A stretch of 64,000 bases of DNA from Nitrobacter hamburgensis X14 (lineage in GTDB: Bacteria > Pseudomonadota > Alphaproteobacteria > Rhizobiales > Xanthobacteraceae): positions 124,001-188,000 of the forward strand of contig NC_007960.1 in NCBI RefSeq assembly GCF_000013885.1. The letters run 5' to 3'. Below, piece after piece: positions 33,418 to 42,143 of this stretch (the stretch's first letter is position 1; every line of letters starts with the position of its first letter). The translations under genes were made by a program, and so were the position numbers. A model generated the notes under the pieces. The model was not told where the DNA came from, did not search any database, and saw nothing but the letters and a program-made list of their open reading frames with translations.

Positions 33418-34088
33418 TCGCGCGAGTCGTCATCCGAGTCGTCGCCGTCGGCGAGAGCGTCGTCGAGCGGATCGACCAGCGCGATGTCTTGTGCGAGATC
33501 GAGCAGCCCGGCCTCCTGCATCGCCTCGATCTCGGGCAGGTCGCGCAGGCTGGCTAGTCCGAACACCGACAGGAATGTCGGCGTGGTGACATAGGAAAAC
33601 GGCGCGCCGGGCTCGGCCATGCGCGGCCCGGCGCCGATCAGATCGAGGCGTTTGAGCTTGGCGATGATGTCGCGGCTGATCGCCTTGCCGAGCAGCCGCG
33701 AGATGCTCGACCGGGTCACCGGCTGCAGATAGGCGATCGCGCTGATCACCAGGCTTTCGGTTTTGGACAGATCGGGCGGGCCGGTCTCGCGTCCGCCAAG
33801 CACAGCGCGGATGGCCTCGGTGAACCGCGCCTTCGAGCGGTGCTGGAACCCGCCGGCGACAAAGACAAGCTCATAGGGGCGCGGCTTCAGTTCGTCGCGA
33901 ATGTCGGCGATGAGCTCGTCGAGCACGCAAGCCCGCCCGATGAGGCGGGCCAGCGTCTCGCGCGGCACCGGGGTCGGCGAGGCAAAGATCGCCGCCTCGA
34001 CCCGGCCCATCCATTCGCGCCAGCGCAGCTCCGCTGGCAGATCGGCCAATTCGGCATCGAACCCATCAGCGGTCGCTCGCTTGGCCAT
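33378..34088 (-). CDS. scpB: ScpB-like segregation/condensation protein homologue
   Basis: 236 aa. RVEAAIFASPTPVPRETLARLIG and TESLVISAIAYLQPVTRSSISRLLGK are the two winged-helix domains of ScpB, normally the SMC partner in chromosome condensation. No ScpA or SMC gene is nearby. The C-terminal 35 residues are acidic (PLDDALADGDDSDDDSRDQ). It lies next to DUF1403 and a tyrosine recombinase, a cluster found on rhizobial plasmids, so a plasmid-specific role is likely but unproven. Confidence 0.85.
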   Translation of the reverse strand: MAKRATADGFDAELADLPAELRWREWMGRVEAAIFASPTPVPRETLARLIGRACVLDELIADIRDELKPRPYELVFVAGGFQHRSKARFTEAIRAVLGGRETGPPDLSKTESLVISAIAYLQPVTRSSISRLLGKAISRDIIAKLKRLDLIGAGPRMAEPGAPFSYVTTPTFLSVFGLASLRDLPEIEAMQEAGLLDLAQDIALVDPLDDALADGDDSDDDSRDQVFGAPDRLPAD

Positions 34089-34150
34089 GGCTCAGCCGGC
34101 CCCGTCACACGATCGGCCCGAGCGGTGCGGTTTTGAGGCGCCGGGCATGG

Positions 34151-35068
34151 TCACAGCCCGTACAGCCGAAACGTCGGCCGGTCGGTCAGACGTTTCAAAA
34201 CCCCCTGGGAGGCAAGCGTTTCGCAAAAGCGCCGCGCCGCCCGGTCGGATCCCAGGCCGGCCCGGCCGACCATCCGCCAGGGCGCAATCGCATCGTCGGC
34301 CAGCACCAGCGCCAGGCCTCGACCCTGATCGCGCGTGCGCAGGCGCCTGGCCGCCACGGCCAGCGCCGCGGCGCGCCGGGCCAGCGTCACGGCCTCGGCG
34401 TGACATGCGCTCACGGCAAAAAGCAGCACTTGGTCGCAGACCGCCGACCAGTCCGGCCGGTCGGCGCGCGGCCGGCGGCCCTCCGGGCCAGGCCGCAGCG
34501 CCGGCTCGAGCACGATGCCGGCATGGAGCAGCAGCGGCGTTGTCCAGCCGAGTTTTTGGGCGAGCGCCAGATCGGCTTCGAGCAAGGACACCAGTTCGGC
34601 GGCGACGGGCGCGCCGCGCAGTTCGGCCTCGAGCATTGGCAAAACCTCGCCGGCGTGTCGGGTCGGCCGCGACGCGAACTGACGCAGCAGCCGGTGCAGG
34701 CGACCGGCGGGCCCCGGATCGTCGCCGGAACGGGTCAAATGTTCGGCGTCGCGCAAGGCGGCCGCGTCGGCCTTGAGGCGCAGCAGCCGGGCGGCGACGC
34801 TGGTCGCCTTGAGCGCCAGGCGGGCGCGCAGGACGCCGAGCCAGGGCGCCTGGGTGCGGACGATCTGGTCGAGCGACAACAGCGCCGCGCCGGCCGCGAA
34901 GGCCGCGTCGCGGGCGCCACCGCCGGCGCTTGGACCGGCGCCATACCCCACCCAGCGCGGAAGCGGCTGTGGAATCAGAGTGCTGGCGACGACGTCTCGA
35001 TCGTCGCCGGGGTTTGCCACGCGCGTCCGGCGCCGCCGATCGGGGGGTGGAATCACTGCCGCGTCCAT
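34151..35068 (-). CDS. DUF1403 family protein
   Basis: 305 aa, rich in Ala and Leu. Segments such as ARDAAFAAGAALLSLDQIVR, APWLGVLRARLALKATSVAA and LLLHAGIVLEPALR are typical of DUF1403. Helical, soluble, function unknown. Coded downstream of nothing on its strand and 62 bp from scpB, with which it probably forms one transcript; divergent from the recombinase at 35191. Confidence 0.85.
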   Translation of the reverse strand: MDAAVIPPPDRRRRTRVANPGDDRDVVASTLIPQPLPRWVGYGAGPSAGGGARDAAFAAGAALLSLDQIVRTQAPWLGVLRARLALKATSVAARLLRLKADAAALRDAEHLTRSGDDPGPAGRLHRLLRQFASRPTRHAGEVLPMLEAELRGAPVAAELVSLLEADLALAQKLGWTTPLLLHAGIVLEPALRPGPEGRRPRADRPDWSAVCDQVLLFAVSACHAEAVTLARRAAALAVAARRLRTRDQGRGLALVLADDAIAPWRMVGRAGLGSDRAARRFCETLASQGVLKRLTDRPTFRLYGL

Positions 35069-35145
35069 CGTCGCAGCCTAGCCACAACGGCGCTAATGGC
35101 GCAAGATCGACTGTTTTCCGCCGCTGCCGTCAGAGCCAATCCATA

Positions 35146-35168
35146 TCCGATAAGCTTGCCTTATCGGA
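35146..35168. promoter_or_regulatory. Inverted repeat upstream of the recombinase
   Basis: TCCGATAAG/CTTATCGGA, 9-bp perfect arms with a 5-bp centre, 22 bp before the recombinase ATG and between it and the divergent DUF1403 gene. A regulator or recombinase binding site is plausible. Confidence 0.55.
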
Positions 35169-35190
35169 CACGATTCGATACCCTGGCAAA

Positions 35191-36300
35191 ATGGCCGCTG
35201 CACCCGAATTCGAACCGCAAAACCAGCCCTCCAGCCCACCGGAAGACCGTGCGGCGCGCGCGCCGGCGCGGCGTGCGACGCCGCAGCTGTCGGGTTTTGA
35301 TGGCAGCGGCGGCACCCCGCTGCCGAGCCCGGAACTCGAACGACTGGCCGGCTCGGCGCGCGGCTACGCCAAAGCGAAAGACAGCGCCCACACCACCCGC
35401 GCCTATGCCTCGGACTGGAGACAATTCGAACGCTGGTGTCGGCGCCAGGGTTTTGAGGCCCGCCATCCCGACCCGCGCGTGGTCGGGCTGTTCATCGCCG
35501 CCTCGGCCGCCGGCACGGGCATCGCAAAGGCCGCCGTTTCGACGATCGAACGCCGCCTGGCGGCGGTCACCACGACCTATCGCAGCGCTGGAACGCCCCT
35601 CCCCCGCCAGGATCGCCATATCGTCGACGTCATGGCCGGCATCCGTCGCAGCCACGGCCGGCCGCCGTGCCAGAAGGAGGCGCTGTTCGCCGAGGACATT
35701 TTGGCGATGATCGCGATGCTGGAGCAGAATCTGCGCGGCTGGCGGGATCGCGCCATCCTGCTGATCGGATTTGCCGGCGGCCTCCGCCGGTCCGAGATCA
35801 CCGGGCTCGATTGCGGTCCGAAGCAGAGCGATGACAGCCGCGGCTGGATTGAAATCCTCGATGGCGGCGTCGTCCTCACCATTGATGGCAAGACCGGCTG
35901 GCGCACCGTCGAGATCGCCCGTGGCTCGTCGGACCGCAGCTGCCCGGTCCAGGCGCTCGAGACCTGGCTGAAGCTCGGCCGCATCGTCGACGGTCCGGTG
36001 TTCCGGCCGGTAACGCTGGCGAATGGCGGCATGCAATCCGGGCGTCTCAGCGATCGCCACGTGGCGCGCCTGGTCCAGAAGCTGGCCCTGGCCGCCGGCG
36101 TTCGCGGCGATTTGCCGGAGGGCGAACGGGCGCTCGCCTTCGCCGGCCATTCACTGCGCGCCGGCCTCGCCTCCTCCGCCGCGGTCGACGAAGCCCATAT
36201 CCAGCGCCAACTCGGCCACGCCTCGGCCGAGATGACAAGGCGTTACCAGCGGCGGCGTGATCGGTTCCGCGTCAATCTGACGAAAGCCGCTGGCCTGTGA
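35191..36300 (+). CDS. Tyrosine-type site-specific recombinase, intact
   Basis: 369 aa. Catalytic residues are visible in order: Arg in GFAGGLRRSEI (about 198), HxxR in GHSLRAGLA (about 321-324), His in QLGHAS, and Tyr in MTRRYQRR (about 352). N-terminal SAM-like core-binding region from about residue 60. The Met at 35191 is taken because the frame extends another 261 bp only through the DUF1403 gene on the other strand. It may act on the tRNA-like attachment site or on transposition cointegrates; the sequence does not say which. Confidence 0.88.
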   Translation: MAAAPEFEPQNQPSSPPEDRAARAPARRATPQLSGFDGSGGTPLPSPELERLAGSARGYAKAKDSAHTTRAYASDWRQFERWCRRQGFEARHPDPRVVGLFIAASAAGTGIAKAAVSTIERRLAAVTTTYRSAGTPLPRQDRHIVDVMAGIRRSHGRPPCQKEALFAEDILAMIAMLEQNLRGWRDRAILLIGFAGGLRRSEITGLDCGPKQSDDSRGWIEILDGGVVLTIDGKTGWRTVEIARGSSDRSCPVQALETWLKLGRIVDGPVFRPVTLANGGMQSGRLSDRHVARLVQKLALAAGVRGDLPEGERALAFAGHSLRAGLASSAAVDEAHIQRQLGHASAEMTRRYQRRRDRFRVNLTKAAGL

Positions 36301-36738
36301 GCGGACAGCGCAACGGGATCAAGGGTTCGGAGCGCCCGGACCTGAAACCGAAAGGGGACTGCAGGGCTTCCCCGCCCCCTTAAGTCATTCAAGTTGAAAT
36401 CAGGAAGGAGAAGCGACAAGCGGGGCGGCGATGGCGGTCCAGGGCAGCGGGTCGGGGAGTTGGTAAGCGGATGGCAAGACTTTGATAACCTTAACGTGAA
36501 TCCGTGAAACGGAAGCTAACACCACTTTGTATTCCGTTATAGCGATGCGTGTTTTCGCATCCGTATCACTATCGATAATTACCCCTTATCGATAGGGTGG
36601 GACGTCACAACGCAAATCAGCGAGTCTGACGGCCCGCAAGCCCGGCAAATCGCACCGCCAGCGCTTCGCTTGACGAGAGGACCGCCGCTGCCAGTCCCCT
36701 GCCCTCTTCCGGACGCTTTTCGCCGCCGGCGGCGGCCG
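36301..36738. other. Intergenic region, no gene seen
   Basis: About 440 bp. Contains GCGATGCGTGTTTTCGCATC (hairpin-like, about 36542) and TATCGATAATTACCCCTTATCGATA (about 36568-36596, two TATCGATA half-sites). No coding signal. Confidence 0.45.
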
Positions 36739-37185
36739 TCACTCGCTGCGCGGCACGCTCCGGTGCGGCGCGCTGATCGCAACCTCACCGCGGGCGATCG
36801 CCACGAACCGCCGCTTCACCTCGCCGAACAGACCCGGTGTCAGCGCGCCGTAGTAGCCGCTGTCGGTCTCGATGTTGCGCAGATCAGGGCCCGGCCAGAC
36901 AAAGCGATTGCTTTCCGTCAGCACGATCCAGGAGCGCTCATGGTCGAGCCGCAGGCGGTTCTTGACCGCGGCCGGAATTTCGATCGCGTCGGCCGGATTG
37001 GCCGGCGGCGTATGGGTGATCGGCAGCACGCGCACCACCGGCGCGCCGTCTTCCGTTGTCATGACAATCGCCAGCACCAGGCACGGGCGGTCCTTGTCGC
37101 CCTCCTCGCGGCCTTCGCGGTGCTGCCAATCCCACAGATAGGAATAGCGAAAGATCCAGCCGAGCTTGATCTCAGTCGGCAGCAT
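36739..37185 (-). CDS. PemK/MazF-like toxin
   Basis: 148 aa. GWIFRYSYLWDWQHREGREEGDKDRPCLVLAIV at the start, with the KDRPCLVL strand typical of PemK/MazF mRNA interferases, then VRVLPITHTPP and WIVLTESNRFVWPGPDL. This variant lacks the common 'GEVW' opening. It overlaps the upstream Phd antitoxin gene by 14 bp, the standard antitoxin-toxin order. Confidence 0.8.
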   Translation of the reverse strand: MLPTEIKLGWIFRYSYLWDWQHREGREEGDKDRPCLVLAIVMTTEDGAPVVRVLPITHTPPANPADAIEIPAAVKNRLRLDHERSWIVLTESNRFVWPGPDLRNIETDSGYYGALTPGLFGEVKRRFVAIARGEVAISAPHRSVPRSE

Positions 37186-37447
37186 GTTTGGCGTCGGGTG
37201 CGCTGCTGAGATGGCCGGGATCAGGCGTCATCTCGGCAGCCTCGACCGCGGCGATCTCCGCCTCGCTCAGATCAATCGTGCGCTGGACGCGTCGGTCCCG
37301 CTTCGACAGCCGAACGAAATCCTCGTAGGCCATCAGCACCGTGCGGGGCCGGCCGTTCTTGGTGATGACCACCGGCTCGCGCACGGCGGCATCCTGGTAG
37401 GCGCCGAAGTTCTTCGAGACCTCGGCGGCGGTGACGGTCGAACTCAT
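37172..37447 (-). CDS. Phd/YefM-type antitoxin
   Basis: 91 aa. TVTAAEVSKNFGAYQDAAVREPVVITKNGRP followed by TVLMAYEDFVRL is the Phd/YefM fold; the C-terminal 40 residues would wrap the toxin. The start is preceded by AAGGAG on the minus strand. First gene of the toxin-antitoxin operon, likely autorepressed. Confidence 0.88.
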   Translation of the reverse strand: MSSTVTAAEVSKNFGAYQDAAVREPVVITKNGRPRTVLMAYEDFVRLSKRDRRVQRTIDLSEAEIAAVEAAEMTPDPGHLSSAPDAKHAAD

Positions 37448-37561
37448 GGTTCAAATCTCCTTCGTTCCGTAATATATGGAAATCCCGGTAATCCCGCAAG
37501 TGGTCCTCGGCGCTTGGAGAATGGGCCAGGAGGCAGTCGGTATTCATAGGAAGATGCCCCC

Positions 37562-37837
37562 ATGACGGACAATGGACGCTCAGAGCCCTCTTCGAACATC
37601 TGGACCTTGGCAGATGCGGAGGTGCGGTTTTCAGAGATCATCGACCGGGCGCAGACCCGCCCGCAGGTCATTACCCGACGCGGCCACCCGTGCGCGGTGC
37701 TCGTCTCAGCCGAGGAATGGGCGCGCAGAACAGCCCGCAAAGGCACGCTGGCAGATTTCCTGCTGGCTTCGCCTTTGCGGCAGGACCCGATGGATATCGA
37801 ACGAGTCCGTGATCGACCGCGTGACATCGAACTGTGA
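37562..37837 (+). CDS. Second Phd/YefM-type antitoxin, without a toxin gene
   Basis: 91 aa. IWTLADAEVRFSEIIDRAQTRPQVITRRGHPCAVLVSAEEWARR is an intact Phd fold. The C-terminus (RVRDRPRDIEL) is typical of antitoxins that overlap a VapC/PIN toxin, but no toxin follows; only a decayed stretch is found. It lies divergent from the other toxin-antitoxin operon, sharing a 114-bp region. Confidence 0.8.
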   Translation: MTDNGRSEPSSNIWTLADAEVRFSEIIDRAQTRPQVITRRGHPCAVLVSAEEWARRTARKGTLADFLLASPLRQDPMDIERVRDRPRDIEL

Positions 37838-37868
37838 ACGGCCTGCTCACAACTGAAAGCACACTCCG

Positions 37869-38215
37869 ATGACCGCCGCTGCCCGCCTCCCCGATGCCGC
37901 CTCCTTCGAAACAGTCCTCGCTGCGCTCGATCCAGCCTCGGCAGATAGCGACCTGGTCCCGGCCCTCACCGCGGCGTTTCCGGCCGTTGCAGCCGCCGAC
38001 GGAGCGGCTGCTCATGACGCCGGATGCTCCGGTCCATCTGCTGATCGACCGGATCGAGGCGGTGGATCGCGAGGTCGGCCTGCCCTTCGGCTGGTTCTTC
38101 CATGATGACCCGCGGTCACTGGGTCGACCCTGATGTTGGCCTGTCGATCGCGCAAGGCCTGAAGGCGCGGCGCGTCGTACTGCTGCGCTGGGCAGATCGA
38201 AGCTACGGCTTCTGA
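37869..38215 (+). pseudogene. Decayed small gene(s) before the second recombinase
   Basis: Short pieces in different frames look coding: MTAAARLPDAASFETVLAAL (37869), PDAPVHLLIDRIEAVDREVG (near 38025, other frame), and MTRGHWVDPDVGLSIAQGLK ending at 38215. At least one frameshift separates them. I do not recognise the parent protein. Confidence 0.4.
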
Positions 38216-38228
38216 CGGAGTGCCACCC

Positions 38229-39397
38229 ATGGACGACATCACCTCCCGCGCGCTGGTTTCCGATCCCGAAACCCGGCGGGCATTGCAGCTCGACGCGCTG
38301 TCCGCGATCCTGCCGATGGAGCGGCGCGACCGGCTCGCCGAACTCCTGACCGACGATGACGTCGCAACGCTGAAGCATCTTGCCCGGGAGGGCATGGGCG
38401 AAAACACCCTGCGGGCGCTGGCCTCCGATCTGGCCTACCTTGAGGGTTGGGCGAAAGCCGCGACCGGCGCGCCGCTGCCGTGGCCGGCGCCGGAAAGCCT
38501 GGCGCTGAAATACGTGGCGCATCACCTCTGGGATCCGGCCGAGCGCGAAACCGACCCGCAACACGGGATGCCAGCCGAGGTCGCAGCGGACATGCGGTCG
38601 GCCTTGCTGCTCCGGACCGATGGTCCGCATGCGCCATCGACTGTGAAGCGCCGGCTCGCGAACTGGGGCACACTGCATCGCTGGAAGGGGCAGGAGGGTC
38701 CGTTCCATTCGCCCAGTCTTCGCACGGCGCTGAGGCTCGCGGTCCGCGCCAGCAGCAGGCCCCGGCAGCGCAAGAGCATGCGGGCTGTCACCCGCGACGT
38801 GCTCGACCGGCTGCTCGCCACCTGCCGCTCCGATCGGCTCGCCGACACCCGCGATCTGGCGATCCTGCTCCTGGCGTTCGCCTCCGGCGGGCGCCGGCGC
38901 AGCGAAGTGGCGCGGCTGCGCGTCGAGCAGCTGAGCGATGAGCCGGATGTGGCGCTCAATCCCATGGATCCGAAATCGCCCAGAGTGCCGTGCGTGACGA
39001 TCCAGCTCGGCCGGACAAAAACCGCCGTCGCGGACGAGGCGGGCAGGGTGCTTCTGGTCGGGCCGCCGGTCGAAGCGCTGCGCGAATGGCTTGAGCGCGC
39101 CGACATCGGCAAGGGTCCGATCTTCCGCGCCATCGATCGCTGGGAGGCGATCGAGGAGCGGGCGCTGACGCCGCAGTCGATCAATCTCATCGTTAAGCGG
39201 CGCTGCGTGATGGCGGGTCTTGAGCCGCGGGAGTTTTCGGCGCACGGGCTGAGGTCGGGATATTTGACTGAGGCTGCTCGTCAGGGCGTGGCGCTGCCGG
39301 AGGCGATGCAGCAATCGCAGCACCGGTCGGTCCAACAGGCGGCTACTACAATGACGCCGAGCGTGTTCGTGGGCGCGCCGTCCGCCTGGGGGTCTAG
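38229..39397 (+). pseudogene. Tyrosine recombinase, frameshifted before its catalytic Tyr
   Basis: The first about 370 codons encode a normal recombinase: Arg in ASGGRRRSEVARL and HxxR in AHGLRSGYL are present. Near 39341 the frame is lost: the continuous frame reads AATTMTPSVF, while the frame two bases over reads GYYNDAERVRGRAVRLGV and stops at 39397, which is the expected C-terminus with the catalytic Tyr. So the translated protein (to 39497 in the continuous frame) lacks the nucleophile. ATG 38229 follows a GGAG site. A sequencing error could give the same picture. Confidence 0.8.
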
Positions 39398-39415
39398 CCT
39401 GGGGCTCCTCGTTAA

Positions 39416-39431
39416 GTTGTCCATGTACAAC
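39416..39431. promoter_or_regulatory. parS-like palindrome 1
   Basis: GTTGTCCATGTACAAC, 260 bp upstream of repA. It fits the general GTT-N10-AAC form of repABC partition sites. Confidence 0.65.
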
Positions 39432-39497
39432 TCCGGCGAGGACTGTTCAGTGGGCCGCGGGCCGCGGGGGAGGGGCGAATCACTTAGTCGGTGCTAA

Positions 39498-39513
39498 GTT
39501 GTCAGCGTACAAC
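39498..39513. promoter_or_regulatory. parS-like palindrome 2
   Basis: GTTGTCAGCGTACAAC; closely follows the known repABC parS pattern GTTnnCnGCnGnnAAC except for one position. It lies 82 bp from the first copy and is the probable RepB-binding centromere. Confidence 0.7.
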
Positions 39514-39690
39514 TACGCCACATCGGGGCTGATTCGGGCGTGCAGTACCGAAATATACCACATGCGAGCGCGGCACCGTTAACCTCTCGTTAACTCAATA
39601 ATCCTTGCGGCATCGAGAGAATCGGGCATTACTCTCCATCAGCGCATTTTGAGGCAAACTGCTCAAAATTCCGCAGATGCAGAGATTAGG

Positions 39691-40896
39691 ATGCCAACGT
39701 CAGCGAAGCCACTCGACGAGAACGTGCGTGACCTCCGCTCCCTGATCAATGCGGACGCAGCGGAGCTTTCGGCGCGACTCCGCGCCCAGCAGCTTCGCGA
39801 TTTCCCGCCGGCGGCTGAGAAGACGATTCGTCGGTTTTCGTCGGCGGAAGCAGCGCGCTTCATCGGCATAGCTGAAGGCTATCTTCGGCAATTGGTGTCC
39901 GAAGGAAAGGGCCCTTCAGCACCAGCGAACAGCCGTCGGAGTTATTCGATCGAAGACATCGATGCGTTACGCCGCGACCTCGACAGCGCTGGCAAAGGTG
40001 CTCGTCGCTACGTTCCGCACCGGCGCGACACCGAGGCGCTCCAGGTCATTTCGGTCATGAATTTCAAGGGCGGCAGCGGCAAGACCACGACCGCCGCCCA
40101 CCTCGCGCAGTATCTCGCGTTTCGAGGCTACCGCGTCCTGGCCATTGACCTCGATCCGCAAGCAAGTCTGTCAACACTGTTCGGGCACCAGCCCGAACTC
40201 GATGTCGGCGACAACGAGACAATCTTCGGTGCCATCCGCTACGACAGCGAGCGCCGTCCAATGCCGGAGATCGTGCGCGCCACCTACATTCCGAATCTCC
40301 ACATCGTTCCGGGTCAGCTCGAACTCATGGAATTCGAGCACGAGACACCCAAAGCTTTGATGACGCGACAGAGCAACGACTCGATGTTCTTCGCCAGAAT
40401 CGGCGAAGCGCTGGCGCAGGTCAGCGACGTCTACGATGTCGTGGTGATCGATTGCCCTCCACAACTAGGCTTCCTCACCCTGTCTGCACTCTGCGCCGCG
40501 ACAGCAGTTTTGATTACCGTCCATCCTCAGATGCTCGACGTGATGTCGATGTCGCAATTCCTGAACATGACCGGAAGTCTGCTTGATGTCGTCGCCGAGG
40601 CCGGAGGCGCGACCCAATACGATTGGATGCGCTATCTCGTCACCCGTTATGAGCCTAGTGACGGCCCACAAACGACCATGGTTGGTCTCATGCGTTCCAT
40701 CTTCGGCTCACGCGTGCTGACCCACCCGATGGTAAAGAGCACCGCCATCGCAGATGCCGGGCTCACAAAGCAGACCCTGTACGAGGTCGAACGACAGCAG
40801 TTTACGCGCGGCACGTACGACCGCGCCATCGAAGCCTTGGATCTCGTGAACGGAGAAATCGAAAGCCTCATCAAGCAGGTCTGGAAGAGGAATTAG
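39691..40896 (+). CDS. repA: RepA, ParA-type partition ATPase of the repABC operon
   Basis: 401 aa, the usual length. An N-terminal MerR-like/HTH region (RRFSSAEAARFIGIAEGYLRQL) is followed by the deviant Walker A motif in MNFKGGSGKTTTAAHLAQYLA (about 123-143), DLDPQASLS, and VIDCPPQLGFL. RepA segregates the plasmid with RepB and represses the operon. The chosen ATG (39691) gives the family length; a TTG 42 bp earlier is in frame. repB starts 2 bp after the stop. Confidence 0.95.
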   Translation: MPTSAKPLDENVRDLRSLINADAAELSARLRAQQLRDFPPAAEKTIRRFSSAEAARFIGIAEGYLRQLVSEGKGPSAPANSRRSYSIEDIDALRRDLDSAGKGARRYVPHRRDTEALQVISVMNFKGGSGKTTTAAHLAQYLAFRGYRVLAIDLDPQASLSTLFGHQPELDVGDNETIFGAIRYDSERRPMPEIVRATYIPNLHIVPGQLELMEFEHETPKALMTRQSNDSMFFARIGEALAQVSDVYDVVVIDCPPQLGFLTLSALCAATAVLITVHPQMLDVMSMSQFLNMTGSLLDVVAEAGGATQYDWMRYLVTRYEPSDGPQTTMVGLMRSIFGSRVLTHPMVKSTAIADAGLTKQTLYEVERQQFTRGTYDRAIEALDLVNGEIESLIKQVWKRN

Positions 40897-40898
40897 CC

Positions 40899-41918
40899 AT
40901 GGCACGCAAGATCAACTTCGATCTTCCAACGACGGCGGAGCAGACACCGCACGAAGCGCCGCCCGTTTCGCCTGCCAATCGCGTTCGGCCGTTGTTGGGA
41001 CTTGATCGCCCGATCAAGCAATCGAGCGCGCTTGGCGCAATATCGCAATCGCTTGGTGGCATCTCGGAGAAAGTCAAACGGGCGGAAGAGATCGAACAAA
41101 AGCTCATCGAAGGCCAGGTGATTGTTGAACTCGACCCGGCGCTCATTGACAATTCTTTCATCCCTGACCGCATGGAAGCCCCTGAGGAGCAGAACGCGGC
41201 CTTCCGCGAGCTAATTCGAGAGCACGGACAAAACGTCCCGATTCTCGTTCGGCCAAAGCCGAGCGATACAGAGCGCTACGAGGTGGCCTTCGGTCACCGC
41301 CGCCTGCGGGCCGCCCGAGATCTCGGCATCAAAGTGCGCGCGGTGGTGCGCACGCTCACTGATGAGCAATTGGTCGTCGCGCAGGGCCAGGAGAACAGCG
41401 GGCGCACCGACCTGACTTTCATTGAGCGTGCGCGCTTCGCTGCGAAACTCGAAGATCGGAAGTTTTCGCGCGAGATCATTATGGCATCGCTTAACGTCGA
41501 CAAAGCCGCTCTCTCGCGGCTCATCTCGATCGCGACCCGAGTGCCAGCTGCCGTTATCGAAGCGATTGGACCGGCACCGGCCTTCGGCCGGGTGCGCTGG
41601 CAGGACCTAACGGATCTGCTGGAGCACGAAGACAATCGCACTCGTGCGATCGACATGGTCAAGGCCCCAAGCTTTTGCGCCCTGGAAACGGATAAACGCT
41701 TTGAGACACTGGCGGCCGGGCTGCGCGAGAAGACGTCGCGCGCTCGCGCTGAAACGTGGGCGGCCAAGGATGGAACGCCTGCTGCCAAGGTCTCGCGTGC
41801 CGGCAAGAAGCTTACGCTGATATTTGACGATCGCGTCGCTCCTAAGTTCGGCGACTTTGTCAGAAAGCGGCTTCAGACGCTCTACGACGAATTCAAAGCG
41901 GGCGATCCGCCAGCATAA
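40899..41918 (+). CDS. repB: RepB, ParB-type centromere-binding protein
   Basis: 339 aa. FGHRRLRAARDLGIKVRAVV and GQENSGRTDLTFIERARFAA (ParB boxes, about 130-190), followed by an HTH (DRKFSREIIMASLNVDKAALSRLI). Binds parS and recruits RepA. 2 bp after repA. Confidence 0.95.
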   Translation: MARKINFDLPTTAEQTPHEAPPVSPANRVRPLLGLDRPIKQSSALGAISQSLGGISEKVKRAEEIEQKLIEGQVIVELDPALIDNSFIPDRMEAPEEQNAAFRELIREHGQNVPILVRPKPSDTERYEVAFGHRRLRAARDLGIKVRAVVRTLTDEQLVVAQGQENSGRTDLTFIERARFAAKLEDRKFSREIIMASLNVDKAALSRLISIATRVPAAVIEAIGPAPAFGRVRWQDLTDLLEHEDNRTRAIDMVKAPSFCALETDKRFETLAAGLREKTSRARAETWAAKDGTPAAKVSRAGKKLTLIFDDRVAPKFGDFVRKRLQTLYDEFKAGDPPA

Positions 41919-41984
41919 CCCAGCTTGCCTGGTCGGAATGAGCCGACCGGATCAAGACACCGCAACCAAGTCGGAGAACTATAG

Positions 41985-42045
41985 GCAAAAGAAAAGGCCC
42001 CCGAAACGTCACCGTCCCGGAAGCCCCTCTGTTGTGTTTGGCGAC
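41985..42045 (-). ncRNA. repABC counter-transcribed RNA (incompatibility RNA)
   Basis: Between repB and repC, on the minus strand, GGCTTCCGGGACG-GTGA-CGTTTCGGGGGCC folds into a 13-bp stem with G-U pairs and a tetraloop, followed by TTTTCTTTT. The G-U pairs exist only on this strand, so the structured RNA is antisense to the repC leader, as in known repABC plasmids where it represses RepC synthesis. A TTGACT box near 42073-42078 could be its -35. The 5' end is estimated. Confidence 0.7.
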
Positions 42046-42143
42046 TGACAGAGAATCACTTTCGCAAATCGCAGTCAAGTGTCTCGTGAGAGACGGCGTC
42101 GTTTTGACGAGCAGATTTTCTTTGCCCTAACTGAGGCAAAGAC

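Noticed and set aside
37671..39335. 554-codon minus-strand open frame
   Set aside because: Antisense to the second recombinase and the Phd gene; the plus-strand proteins have clear motifs.
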